Source: Cryptomeria japonica
Lineage: Eukaryota > Streptophyta > Pinopsida > Cupressales > Cupressaceae
Length of the DNA stretch: 60,000 bases
NCBI RefSeq assembly: GCF_030272615.1
Contig: NC_081406.1
Location: 170,635,361-170,695,360 of the forward strand
Direction: 5' to 3'
In this document: piece by piece, positions 1-12,146 of the stretch
Layout: each line of letters starts with the position of its first letter
Position numbering within the stretch: position 1 is the stretch's first letter
Notes under the pieces: generated by a model
The model's database searches: none
What the model saw: only the letters and a program-made list of their open reading frames with translations
Told to the model about the DNA's origin: nothing
Translations under genes and position numbers: made by a program

Positions 1-2
1 AG

Positions 3-2795
3 TCTTTTGCATCATTTTTACAAAGATGGAGGAATCTAGCCTGCAGATGCTCTTGGAAAATTCCACAAAAACAAATTGTAGGAATGTTCACCCAAAATGT
101 TAACAAAGAGATTGGTTATGACTTAAGGAAATCTTGTTTGTCCACCTTCAAGGATGCCATTGAAAAAGGCTTAGCGACAGAAAAGGTCCTAATTGAACAA
201 GGAGTCATTAAGATATTCAAGGAAAACAAAGATGACTTTAAAGGAAAAGACAAGCCAAGATTTTGGAATAAAAACAAGAACACAATCAATGATGGTGTTA
301 TTGATGCCAATATAGTGCAACCCAAATTCATTTTTTCAGGATCAAGCTCTACAAACAATCAAGTGAATACTCAAACAACTTCTAGATCATGAAGGAAGTA
401 CACTCCATTGGGAGAACCACTTGAGTCAGTTTTCAAAAAGCTAGTGGCAAACAAGGTAATCACTATTCCAAATTTTCCTCCATATGAACCAAAGGTTAAA
501 CCAAATTGGTGGAATGATGATGAATATTGTGAATTTCATAAGAGCAAGGGTCATAAGATAGGAAATTGTCATCGACTGAAGAACATCATACAAGATCTCA
601 TTGATAGAGGTGACATTGAGATTGAGGGACACTCATCCAATCAAGAACATGAGATGTTTAAGGAACCATTCCCAAAGCATGACAAGGGAAAAGCTAAAGC
701 CACAGATGACCAAACCAACTATACCAGAGCATCTTATAACTATGATTCAACCATCAATCACATTTCGATGGACAATTACGTCTCTACCATTATCATCAAG
801 GACAAAAACCCTAAGAATTCTACCCGGAGACCCAAGATTGTCCTAAAAGGTGTTGGATCTTCTTCCGAACCTACCTCTGAATGTCATGTTACAACCCGTT
901 GAGGTAAAATCACTTTGCAAGGTGCTCCAGCCAAGAACACCACTTCCTCATCAACCAAACCTAAGTATGACCTTGTAGAACAATTAGGGAAGACACCTGC
1001 GCTCATCTCCATTCTTGAGCTCCTATGCATATCCCCCGCACATAAAGCCATTCTTGATAAAATCTTGAGAGAAACTGTCATTCCTACTAATCTGAACGTG
1101 GACCAATTTCAAGCCATGGTGGGATACCTTTCCATTCCACACTCCCTTACATTCACAGAAGCTGATGATGCCTCCGTAAGTCAGTCACATAAAGCACCAT
1201 TACACATTGAAGCCTTCATACACAAACATATAATCAAACGAGTCTTGATAGATGGAGGAGCAGGTCTAAACATTTGTACATTGAGCACTATTAAACAATT
1301 GGGATAATCTGACAAAGCTATGAATTCTACAAACAAAATTACTATCAAAGCATATGATGATGAAGAGCATTCATCCAAAGGCACAGTCACCTTACCTCTC
1401 AGAGTTGGGCCAATTACAAAAGATGTGGTTTGTCAAGTCCTAGACCTGGATCTCACATACAACATATTGCTAGGACATCCATGGATTCATGAGATGAATG
1501 CAGTACCATCTACATATCATTGGTGTATCAAGTTTCCACACAATGGAGTTGAAGTGACCGTCAAAGCTGACACAAATCCATTCATATATTGCAACAATTT
1601 GTAACCTCGATCAGAAATAACAATCCCAATCAATAGAGAAGCTATTCCTACATCAGCATATGTGGATCCAGAATCATTAAAAGCTTCTACATCAAAGCAA
1701 GCAGAGCTCAAATAAAAATTCAAGATTAAAGATCTGGGATGTGGTGAGTATATCTTTCATTTTGATCAACTCCCACTATCTCCTAAGGTATCCAGTCGAC
1801 ATGAACAATCTATAAACAATTTGAAAGGAATTGGGTGTGAACCACCTAGTGTTGTGGCTACTAAGTCCAAATGCAAATCTCCTATAGTGGCACAAGCATC
1901 TCTTGATATCAATAGTCCTAAGAGTGGTTCCAACAAAGAATCTATTGAGCATATTGCCAGCCCTCTTGAAAAATCACATAGCCTTACCATATCATCCATT
2001 CATTCCATTTCCTCTCCGCTCCCAGACTTGGATCAACAACAATTACAAAATCCCTTACTCATTGGGGATCAAAAATCAAGCTTTGAAAACAAAAATCTAA
2101 AAGTTAAAAATACAGAGAAGTCCTTTAGTCCAAATCAAAATCAAAAGCTATTGGACTTTGAAAAAATCAAGGTCAAGGATAAAAATCCTATGAAAGAAAA
2201 AGAACAAGAGTTGATCTCCCCTAATATCAAAATAACTGGGGGCAAAAGTTCTACAATTTCAAGTAAAAAAGAACACTTGTTGATCCTAAGTCTCTATCAT
2301 GCTATCCTACTTTCACTTCTTTTCACAATCATAAGCCTTCATCTCTCATCCACTTGTTTCACACATCCATTCCCTTCTGGCGATACATCATGGACCTTTA
2401 ATAGAGCTTCCTCGAGGGACTTTTTTATCAGGGATGCACAAACTTCTTTAGGTGACACGCATACGGGCCTGTGTAGTCCACACACTAGTAATCCTATCTC
2501 ATTTTCTTCATCAAGGAAGATAGACACTCAAGCTACACATCATTCAGTCAAGGAACAATGTAGCTACAATCACAAAGTCAAGCCTCACACATTTGAGGTA
2601 GGGGACTTAGTTCTCAGAGAAAATCCCAAAAATCAGCAAGACAGAGAGAAGAAGGGCAAGTTCGAACCAAATTGGCTTGGTCCTTACATCATTACACCAA
2701 CATATGGATCTGGGGCATATTAGCTCTCAACTATAGAAGGTGAACCTTTGGAGGATCCTATCAATAGCATGCACCTTCGCAGGTTTTACACATAA
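3..2795 (+). pseudogene. Ty3/gypsy gag-protease-integrase tail, reverse transcriptase deleted
   Basis: One reading frame runs from the window edge to a stop at 2793. It holds a gag core with an RWRNLA-type motif (about 27-380), a Cys/His stretch (EYCEFHKSKGHKIGNCHRLK, about 525-585), an aspartic protease with LIDGGAG (about 1246-1266) and its ILLGHPWIH flap end (about 1465-1490), then directly the integrase C-terminal tail (FEVGDLVLRE, GKFEPNWLGPY, about 2590-2690) and a final LRRFYT. RT, RNase H and the integrase core are absent. About 700 bases of Ser/Lys-rich sequence with one hydrophobic stretch (about 2275-2360) fill the gap. In-frame stops lie at 390, 900, 1305, 1602, 1713 and 2721, but there is no frameshift. 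The gene was probably a gag-protease of a non-autonomous Tat-like element before it decayed. The 5' LTR lies outside the window. Confidence 0.85.
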
Positions 2796-4494
2796 CTCTT
2801 CAAAGTATACTAATTCAAAAAATACAAAAAAATTCAAAAATTTCAAAAATACAAAAAAAATTATAAAATAAAAAAAATCGTTACTTGGTGAAAACCTAGC
2901 AAACAGGCACCTTGTGACACAAAAAACATTGAAAAATTGAAAAAAGTAAGAAAAACATTTCGTCCAACGGTGAAAACCACTTCGGTGGCGCCCTGGGCAA
3001 GTACCATGGTGAAAACTAGGTTACCAACACCATGCATAGAGACATTGCTCCTCCCTCCTTCAGGATTCACTTTCATCCTTTCACTTTGCACACACTCACA
3101 ACCTATTCGTTCATAATAAACTTACCCATTCCCATCATGGCTTGTTATTGATCTACCCAAGATTGGTTAGCCATTCATAATAAACCTCCCTTTTCACCTC
3201 CCTTTCCATCCATAATAAATCAGATCCTATCTGTGGCTAAGGCAAATCTTACGTCTAGTGATGGGTGTGGAACTAAGAACATCACATGTTTCGAGGAGTA
3301 CAGTTTCTTCTAGCTTCCTTCAGTCTATCCACGCACAATCTGCAATAAAGCAGCATCTGCATCGCCAATGCAAAATAAAGTTCTGTCTTCTTCGCAATAA
3401 AGTATCAGTTTCATGGATTCAGTCAGTTTCAGATGAGACAGCAGCAACAATGGGCTTCAACAAATCAAATCTTTCAACAGACTCAGACAACCTATGGTTC
3501 AGTGCTATCTATCCCTTTTGTGAAAGTAAACATTGTGACCACAATCAAATAAGACTTATACAAGTGATAAGAGACACTAAACTTGAGGACTACAGTGGAT
3601 GTTGGTGTTGAGTCTTGATTTTTTGATTTTATCTTTTGGTGACATGTCTTTTAGCTTTTCCAGGATGTCTCTGACTAGAGATTTTATCTCCAGGATGTCT
3701 TTGACTAGAAAGGCGAGGATGGGGTATTGTCACCTATTTATATTTGTTGTTTGTGGATTGTCTCTTAGTAATACTATGACTTGTCCAAGGATATGAGGAC
3801 ACTGAGAGTCTAGTATGAACTAGGGCATTCCTTGTTTGTGACTATGTTATCTCCATGCAAACAGGTACAATGACTTTCTGGGTCAAACATATGTCTCGAT
3901 TGTCATAACCTACTTGCCATAATAAAGCTCAATGATGATAACGCACAAGAAGATCTTTTACTTTCATATCTTATGTCTTCCATCCCCCTTTCTTGATTGA
4001 CTTCCATCATCCTTCTCGAGTCCGCATAGCCTGCTATCACATGACTGAGTATAATGACACACCAAAAACATTTGCATTTCATGTAGTTGCACCTGCATTA
4101 CCACATATAAGCATTTCATACATACATATAGATATCACAACTGCATCACATCCTGCACACAACACCTGTTAGCACAATTTACACTTGCATTATCATAATC
4201 ATCTGCATTACATACATTCACATTTGCATCATGCATACACATATAAAACAAAAGAACAAAAAAAATATATTGCATTGCATCATATACATATTTGCATCCA
4301 TATCATAAGCATCATATAAGAATATTTCATCACATAGGTACACATGCATATAGCTACCGCAAAGATGAATCATCTCATATATATATATATAAAGTGTCAT
4401 GATACAATGATGTCAAAATCATATGGCTACAATCACCCGTAGGTGTCTACATCATCATACAAAAATGGTACAATACTGATACATAGGGAGCCCT
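2796..4494. other. 3' non-coding region of the first gypsy element
   Basis: No gene is visible here. The stretch begins with A-rich sequence (about 2810-2880) and then has three GGTGAAAA-containing segments (about 2887, 2970 and 3009), a pattern common after pol in plant Tat-type elements. Further on it holds long runs of CAT/CATA-rich low-complexity sequence (4060-4400). The short ORFs here look accidental. Confidence 0.5.
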
Positions 4495-5624
4495 CTACGG
4501 CCATGATGAATTCCCTACCTCAGAGCCAGCTGGCCTCGACGGAGTCTGAGCCCTAGAAGGACCCACCCCAAGATCATCTCTCCTGGCCCCTATGTCCTTT
4601 GCAGCTACCCCTCGTGTCGCCCTATCCAGACAGAGGAACCCACTGATAACTCCTGCCAACACTGTTGGTAGTGCTAATCCTGTCCATGTCATGGTATCCC
4701 ATGCCACATGTCCCACCCTCATCTCTAGTCCCGGATACTAGAAAACTCGTCTCAATGCTTCCTTGTCTCCATCTTGATCATAGGGTATCAGCTCCCTGTC
4801 GACCGGTATCCTCAATATCCTGTATACATCCTCCAGGGTGACTGTCATCTCGCCCATCGGCAAATGGAAAGTACAAGTCTCTAAGTGCCACCTCTTTGCT
4901 AGTGTAGTCAGCAATCCCATGTTCACCTGAAACTCAGGCACATACAGAATATGTCTCAATCCCATAGCCTCAATCGTAGCTTGGTCCTCGGCTGTCAACT
5001 CAGGTCGCAACCTCTGAGTCAATGGGAATCTCTCCCATGACTCCAGCATAGGCAAATACTCCTGTAGTCACTGTTCATCACAAAGTGTTGCTTCTATCCT
5101 AGTGGTACTCCCTATTCATCACAAAGTACTACGTGTTTAGCACTCCCTGTTCATCACAAAGTGCTACTCACATTTGCACTCACTGTTCATCACAAAGTGT
5201 TGCTCATATTTTAGTACTCCCTGTTCATCACAAAATACTATATCTTGGTACTCACTGTTCATCACAAAGTTCCTTGATCTATCTTATCCTAGGGCCTATG
5301 CTTGAGTGAATCCTCTTGAGTAGTTTCCTAATTGGCAACGTATGTTCTATCACAGAATTGTCAATCCTAGCCCTATTTGTTATCTTAGTCTTCCCTAGAG
5401 GACCTGTTTGAGTGTATCCTCTCAGCAACTTATCCAATCAACAATGTATGTTTATCATAGAATTGTTGATTTGACCTCTAAGACATATTACCCTACCTAG
5501 CATGCATTTATGACAACATTTATTGCAACAAAGTACAAGGAGGTTTTGTGGTACTTACTAGCTCTCCTGCATCTAATGGCCTCTGAAATCGGCGAACACA
5601 ATTGAATCTATCAACCATTGCCAT
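4495..5624 (-). pseudogene. Antisense plant mobile domain (PMD) gene, two exons, copy 1
   Basis: PMD proteins occur both as host genes (the MAIN/MAIL type, nuclear, linked to silencing) and inside plant transposons. Exon 1 (5624-5559) encodes 22 codons starting MAMVDRF with RRFQRP and ends at a GTAAGT donor. The intron (5558-5062) ends in TACAG. Exon 2 (5061-4495) continues in phase 0 with the PMD core: LPMGEMTVTLEDVYRILRIP and GVISGFLCLDRATRGVA. One TAG (4738) breaks exon 2. The second half of the PMD is missing; after RGVA the frame runs into a Gly/Pro/Ser tail. The gene lies antisense between pol and the 3' LTR of the first gypsy element, the known place for antisense ORFs in Tat elements. 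Exon borders are inferred from splice signals and from the matching copy at 9270-11711. Confidence 0.75.
5070..5275. repeat. Minisatellite, about 36-bp unit, six copies
   Basis: The core CTGTTCATCACAAAGTG recurs six times with variants at roughly 34-40 bp spacing. It lies inside the intron of the antisense PMD gene. A weaker two-fold repeat of about 125 bp follows (about 5285-5490). Confidence 0.85.
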
Positions 5625-5714
5625 CGCTGCTGACTGCTGCTGCTCTATCTTGCTCTGCACTCTGATCTCTTGGATGTGTGGATGACAATGAGGATGTTCT
5701 CCCCTTGTGGTCTA

Positions 5715-5722
5715 TCTTATAG
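5715..5722 (-). promoter_or_regulatory. TATA box of antisense PMD gene 1
   Basis: On the minus strand CTATAAGA lies about 90 bp upstream of the exon 1 ATG (5624). The second PMD gene has a TATA box at a similar distance. The function is inferred from position only. Confidence 0.45.
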
Positions 5723-5950
5723 ACTACCCTAGCCCTAGTCTCCTGTGTCAATCTTCATTATCCCGTGACTTTGTCACTTTATCTGGTTAGTCCATTCTAG
5801 CCATTCTTTCTTATCGAGAGATTGTCTGCGATCTTTCCAGACATTTTCATCCAATCTCTCGAGGGGGCATATCATTCCCATCTTGGGGCAACTCTGTATC
5901 AATTCATCTTATCTTCTTTGAAACAACACGACAAGCCGCATTGTCTCAAA

Positions 5951-5961
5951 GATGGGCAAAA
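5951..5961 (+). promoter_or_regulatory. Polypurine tract of the first gypsy element
   Basis: GATGGGCAAAA directly precedes the LTR start TGTAGACACC. The same order (TCTCAAAGA, GGGCAAA, TGTAG) is found at 12135-12149, so this is the plus-strand primer site of the family. Confidence 0.7.
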
Positions 5962-6775
5962 TGTAGACACCCAAAATTGTCCAGTCTAATTAAATAAATA
6001 TTTTATTTATTTAATTATCTAAGCCTAATTATTCTATTAATTAAATAAATCCTTATTTAATTAATTAATTCATTTATCCTCTTCTATCCTTATTTCTCAT
6101 TTAAATAAATATATTTATTTGTTTAAATTATCCTTTTCCTAAATTAAATAAATATCTTATTCATTTCATTATCCCACTTCTTCTATTAATTAAATAAATC
6201 TTTATTTATTTAATTAATTCATTAACCTTTTCTACCCATGACACATGTCATTCATATCTTAATTCATACACTACCTACCCCTTTCATTATTTTATTATTT
6301 CTTTTACCTACCCTCTAATCATAGCCGACCTCCTTTTACACCTCTCAATCTTATCCCTCCATTTCATATAGTGTCTTCTATATAAGGAGATGCTTCCTTC
6401 ATTATCAACCCTAATCAATCATTCTAATCAATCTATGCAAACCCCCCCGTTGACTACTTGACTACACTACACTTTTGAACATAGGCGATCCTACTTGCAA
6501 CCACATTCTGTTCTTTGTTGAGCTCTTGTGCACATAAAATCTGAGAGCAAATATATCAAGCAAGATCAATGGAGATAGGAAGAATGGAGATCCAAACCCT
6601 ATTGGACATGTGATGGTATAATCTTTGTGATTTCATTTGATTTGCATTGTTTTAGGTAATCTTTATATGTTATGGTGGATCTTTGTTGTTGTTAGGCTAG
6701 GGTTTTGTGGTTGAATTCATTTAGCCTTTCAATATTGTTATTAATGTTTTATCCATTTTCACCATAAACAAAAAC
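5962..6775 (+). repeat. Gypsy LTR 1 (3' LTR of the first element)
   Basis: The LTR starts TGTAGACACC just after the polypurine tract and is rich in AATTAAATAAAT motifs, like the LTR at 12147. A TATA box (CTATATAAGG) lies at 6378-6386, followed by a transcribed-leader type region. The 3' edge is not sharp; I place it near 6775, before an A-rich stretch. The LTR may also have served as the left LTR of the next, gag-pol-less unit. Confidence 0.6.
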
Positions 6776-9269
6776 CTGAAAAAAAAAGGTGCCACTCGTA
6801 AAGGCTATGGATCCATTGTCTTTCAGGCTTTTTGCGATCACATTCATTATATACACACATCCATCTGTCCAAACCATGGCTTGTTATTGATTTGCAATCA
6901 AGAAAATTACTTCATGCGTCTTGCATCCTGCTTTTTCATAGTCATGTCTAAAACTAGGGGCAATGCCCTTAACCTATTGATGGAAGTGGATTCTACATTA
7001 CTTGTGATTCGTTGGGTTCTTCATTCAAAATTGTCTTGCAAAAATCCAAAAAAATTCAAAACAATCACAAAATACCAAAAACATTCAAAACAATCACAAA
7101 ATCCAAAAACATCAGAAAACATCGAAAATCAAACAAAAAAATATGGCAACACCTTGTACATACTCATCCGAGTAGATACCAAACAAGCATTGAAAAATAC
7201 TCACACGATGATCACTTATCAAATCGACCAAATAATCAACATTGACACACCGTCTTAAACAAGGATGCATCCTTCCTTACCAAAACAAAGACAAGATGAC
7301 GTTTTCTTTGACAAGAAAATTCTGTTTAAGCTATCAAATACTTGGTTGATTTGTAGGTTATTCATTCATTTATATATATATCAGGTTCCTATGCTACTCC
7401 AAGATATCCACAAGTGATTAGAGTGGTCGGGATGGTTCCTAAGCATTGTTTGTATGTCTTCTGTGAATTATTCCGATGAAGTTCTGTGGCATGTACAAAT
7501 GGTGTCTACATGGCAAGTTCACTAAGTTACGTGATCATATGCAAAATATAGTCATAGATCACTACGGCTTGCTGACTACAGCATATACCTTGACAATATG
7601 AGCATGAACCATTATCGAGGGTCCATATTCTTTATTCTTTATATATGTTGTTTTCTTGTAGGTACAATGGTCCATCTTTGGTTCTTACTGCCTCATCCAA
7701 GCTCGATAATGGTTTATCTCTTACTACGGTATGAACTTGTCTCGGGATATGATTGGAAAAAGATCAAGGAGGACGTTCCAAGTCATGCATGAAAGGAGAT
7801 AATCCTTATCTGTTCTACAAGCAATACTCAGGTCAACTTGATCCATTGTTGATATTAACTTGCTATATCAAAATTCACATAAGGAATACTCAGGTTATCT
7901 TGAATCATTATGTCAAGTTGCTTGTATTTTCTTACAACATTTTAAAGCTCAATGATGAAAATAAAGTACTATGGATCGTCATTCCATCTCATCTGTTTAT
8001 ATTGCATTCCGTTGTATGTCACCCATCCATTTAATCATTCATTATTCATATGCATGGTTTTGTATGCAAGTGTGAACAAGATTAATATGAGAAGTTATAT
8101 GAAAATTGAGTTGGTCTTGGATATAATCATGACAGAGTTCTCTGATACATCATCAAGTGCATCATGCAAAGTCTAAACAACCTTGCATTCATCTATCATA
8201 ATCACATTATCATTTCATTACATTTAGTTGCATTTGCATAAGCCTAGTTCATTATCATTTACTTGCATATAGGTTTATTAAAATCTTAAATCTTCATTAG
8301 AGGGCATTTAATATCATTTAGTTGCATTGAATACATATAGTTCATTCTCACTTGCATTAAATATTATTATATCATTTCATCATTGTACAATCATGACATT
8401 TAGGTTCATTTATATTATAAAATTGTCCTTATTTACATTTACTACCATGATTAGCCATTACAGATGCATTCATTTAGTACCATTTAAGATTCATTAAGAA
8501 AGCATTCATTGTCCTTTTAATTGCATTAAGGTGCAGTTATTCATTACCCATGAGTTGCATTATCATTACATTCTCATTTCACTTCATCATGTTTTTCGCC
8601 ATTTAGATCATAACATAAAACCATTTGTATTAACATTGGTTTATACATTATACATATGCATTCATTTAGAAATCATCATATAAAACATTTGTACTTTACA
8701 TTTGTTTATCCATATCACATTCATCTAAAAACCCATCTAGATGCATTTACATAAATAAATCATTTATTTCAACACATTACATCAACATCATTGCATATCA
8801 TTATCTCATCATCGATTCGCCATAAAGAACAAAGATACTCTCTATATCATCATATGCATACATCATCATCATGGTATTACATACATAAAACATTACATCT
8901 ACAAATCATGCACATCAACCTTCATCCATATATTAAGCATCACAATCATAAAACATGCATATAGACATCATGTAGGAATAAATCATCACAAAACATGCAT
9001 ATAAAAATCATCTCATCAATGCATACATATAGCAAGTACAAACATCCATCTAAGCATAAATCATAAGATCATCCTCCTGCATAAAAATCCATACATATCA
9101 ACATGCATATCATCACAAAAAAAATATGGGATCTCCTCATATATCATATCATATCGACAACAACATACATGTATCAAAGTACAATGAAGTCCAAAATATC
9201 GGCTACCAAGAGCCATCCAAAATATAGTCCAAAAATGACAATGTAATAAGCATACAAAAATGCCTTCTC
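6776..9269. other. Internal region of the second, gag-pol-less gypsy unit
   Basis: No gene is visible here. It starts with an A-rich CAAAA/ATTCAAAAC segment (7030-7130) like the one after pol in the first element, and the phrase ATGGCTTGTTATTGAT at 6880 also occurs there (about 3138). Most of 8170-9250 is CAT/ATTA low-complexity sequence. It matches the 3' untranslated part of a Tat-like element whose gag-pol has been deleted. Confidence 0.5.
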
Positions 9270-11711
9270 ATATGCCACTCTGACCAGATGCTGCACCACC
9301 ATCACCACCTGTGCCCACACTAGTCCCCGCATCACCTAATCTATCTCTTCGTGGAGGACCCATCACACCCCCACTGCTCTACATCCTCTGAGACCGTTTT
9401 GATCTCTCCCGACGCATCTGTGAATAACTCAGTGCCCGCCAACTAGATGGCACCTCCTACTCATACAAGCCCCGCCAGTAATCAACCTCTGCACCTTCTC
9501 TCCGCAACTCTCTCGCTAGGGAATCAGTCGACAAACCATGTCCTTGTACTCCCTCCTCTGTATCCATAGGTGCCTCTCCAGTGGCTCCCTCCCCTGTCTC
9601 CATAGGTACCTGTCCCTCACCAGCATCCTTGCCACCTAATCTCATGCCTCCTTGTATCAAAGATCCTTGAGATAACAACAAAGGTTGCCCACCTCTCCCT
9701 CTCCATTGTAAGCATTCACCACCCCCACCTCCACCTTCGAATCCACCCCCTCCTCCAAAACCCCCACCCCCTCCTCCTCCTCCTCCATCACCACCACCTC
9801 CATCCCCACCACCACCATCTCCTCTCCCTCATCCACTGACACGACCTCCTCTCCTCCTCAAAATTTGGAATCGGCTCTGCAGGATCTAATATCCAAGGAA
9901 TTGAATGTGTCTTAATGTACTGAGTGTACTCCTCTAACACCCCTGCATCTACCACCCCCGGCCTCATATGCCATGGTCTTGCCTGTAATGTGTGGAACTC
10001 TACCAAATCTTGATCATAGGGTAACACTGGTCCCCACAGGTACCTCTCTCGAACCACCCTCGCATACTCTCCTGATCCACTAGGCAATCCCTGCCTCCAC
10101 CCAAACTGTCTTAGAACTCTACTCGAAAGTTTTCTCTCCACATTGTAGGCTGTCCTACCAATGAGGTATCATGTTATGAACACATACGGCAACACCTCTG
10201 CATCATCCTCCCATGGCTCACACTCAATATATGGCCTTCAAATCACTGTATCCAAATCATCTAGTGCCCGCCGCCACCACTCTAACTTCCCCAGGTGGGG
10301 TTGACTCATCATAGCTCCATACATATATACATATGGCTGGTCCATGGCTTAGAATCTTAGACTAACTGGTCGGGACATAGGTAAGTGCTCCCATGCCCAA
10401 ATATGCAGCAACATGATCCCTATTCCCAATGAGCCCACCCCTCAGTATGCTACCTCATGTGGATCTTGATATAAGTGTGATAGCATGCACGGTCCCCATA
10501 CAAACTGGGTCCCCTCTGTCATCATCTGCTCAATCACCTGACCCCAACCAACGGCAAGTCCATGTGATCGTCGATCTAGACATAGCAGTCCCCCAACAAT
10601 CCTTGACATCACTGCTGGTAAAGGATCATATAAAGCTGCTATATCCTCCCAAGCTATCAATCCATCATCAATAAAGACATACTCCTCAAAGAATCTATGT
10701 ACTGTTGTTGTCCCCCAAGCTCGAGCATAGGTCACTAGCTCTCCTCGAATAGGAATGTGCAGGATGTGCCATACATCCTCCAGTGTAATTGTCATCTCTC
10801 CCTGTGCCAAGTGAAACGAACATGTCTCACTTTGCCATCGCTCTACCAATGCTATGATCAACCCACGATTCGTCTGAATCACGAGAATATACATAACATC
10901 ATACAGGCATGTCACTGCAATGCAGTCCACCTCAGCCTTTGTCAATTGATCGCGCAACACTTGTGTGGTGGGATGCCTCTCACGCATCTGTAAGACGTGA
11001 AGATCCTCCTACACATGTGCATCAACCATCATCATCAGTTGTTTTGTTTCAAACTTTCTTAAGTTTAAACCTAGACTATGAACAGATACTTTGATCAAGT
11101 ATCTTCGATTCTCAATAGGTAAGCAATCATGACACACTTAGACTACAACAAACATTTATCCTAATGACCTAAGTCTCATCAGAACTGCTATGGTTCAAAA
11201 CAACTCTCACCTCACATCTCCATCCATCCATCATTGGCATCCAGAGATTCTTGTTCACACACACTGTGGCATTTATTTTCCTAACAAAAGTGCTATTCTG
11301 CATTCAACAGCACTCAAAGGCTGACAACAACAATAAATCAACTATCCAATAGCGTTAAAACAACAATAGCACTACATCGACTATACAATAGCGCTACCTT
11401 ACAACAAAAGCGCTCAATCAAGCATGCAGTAGTGCTAAAACCCAAAAGTGCTAAAACAGTTATGCAATAGCGCTAGACTTGACAACAATGCTAAAACCAC
11501 TATGCAATAGCGCTATAGTGGCACAATAGCGCTAATTTAGTTGACAAAAGCGCTAAAACTATTGTCTCGACTCAACTTGGACCTAGCAAAAAACCTATCA
11601 AAAATGTATAAAATTTAAAAATTCAAATTCACATACCGCTGGTCCGTAATCGTCTGGTGGCTGGAATCGACGTACTCGCTCCAATCGGTGCTCTGCTATG
11701 GGAACCGACAT
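9270..11711 (-). pseudogene. Antisense plant mobile domain (PMD) gene, two exons, copy 2
   Basis: Exon 1 (11711-11637) is 25 codons, starts MSVPIAEHRLERVRRFQPP and ends at a GTATGTG donor. The intron (11636-10988) ends in CTTACAG. Exon 2 opens at 10987 and keeps one frame to about 9845 with the full PMD: HLAQGEMTITLEDVWHILHIP, GGLLCLDRRSHGLAVGWG, LLHIWAWEH, RPYIECEPW and VLRQFGWRQ. Stops lie at about 10442, 10354, 10237 and 10171; all fit C-to-T or G-to-A change. Near 9845 the frame shifts into a Gly/Val/Glu-rich tail, and a charged helical tail (LARELRREGAEV) follows to about 9270. It is longer than copy 1, which has lost the second half of the domain. The protein probably acted in the nucleus; its role for the element is unknown. 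Confidence 0.8.
11330..11560. repeat. AATAGCGCT-motif repeats in the PMD gene intron
   Basis: The short motif CAATAGCGCTA, with variants such as AAAGCGCT and AGTGCTAAAAC, recurs about a dozen times in the intron of PMD copy 2. Spacing is irregular (about 20-35 bp). PMD copy 1 also carries a minisatellite in its intron, but with a different sequence. Confidence 0.7.
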
Positions 11712-11808
11712 CCCGACTGCTCCTTGCTCTTCCAAAAGGTCAAAACCAGAGCTCAAATTTCACTATGGATGAGAATGCAAATGACCCTGTTTTCACCCCT
11801 TCCTCCCC

Positions 11809-11816
11809 ATATATAC
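11809..11816 (-). promoter_or_regulatory. TATA box of antisense PMD gene 2
   Basis: On the minus strand GTATATATGG lies about 100 bp upstream of the exon 1 ATG (11711). It is inferred from sequence and spacing. Confidence 0.5.
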
Positions 11817-12134
11817 CCTTCGCTGTAACCCTAATTTTACCCCGCTCACCGCCGTGGTCCCTGTGAACTTCCCGAGTCTCCTATTTCTCCATATTATCTC
11901 TGATTTCTTCTATTTTTTCACCAGTATTACTAAATTCTTCTCTTCTACCACCCCACCAATTTTCATTCTTTTTCGAGAAGATCGCCCCATTTTTCAAAAA
12001 ATTTCGGCCCATCTCTGGAGGGGGCATAACACCCACTAAATTAACATTTTATGGGGCATATTTCTTCACACCTATTTTTGTTTCTTTGAAACGATGCGAT
12101 AAACCGCACCATCTCAAACAACCACACCATCTCA

Positions 12135-12146
12135 AAGAGGGGCAAA
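12135..12146 (+). promoter_or_regulatory. Polypurine tract of the second gypsy unit
   Basis: AAGAGGGGCAAA sits directly before the LTR start TGTAGTCAC. The upstream block (TTCTTTGAAACGATGCG, then AAACCGCA) is conserved with the first element before 5951. Confidence 0.7.

Noticed and set aside
2275-2360. Possible envelope-type membrane protein in the gypsy frame
   Set aside because: A single hydrophobic stretch in a degraded linker, with no signal peptide or second helix and no start of its own.
3258-3796. Plus-strand ORFs after the gypsy pol
   Set aside because: No motif or repeat support; they lie in the 3' non-coding part of the element.
7598-8176. Short plus-strand ORFs with hydrophobic residues
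   Set aside because: They overlap in different frames within low-complexity DNA of the gypsy unit, with no conserved partner in the first unit.
10429-11094. Plus-strand ORFs opposite the PMD gene
   Set aside because: Shadows of the antisense PMD exon; no motif of their own.
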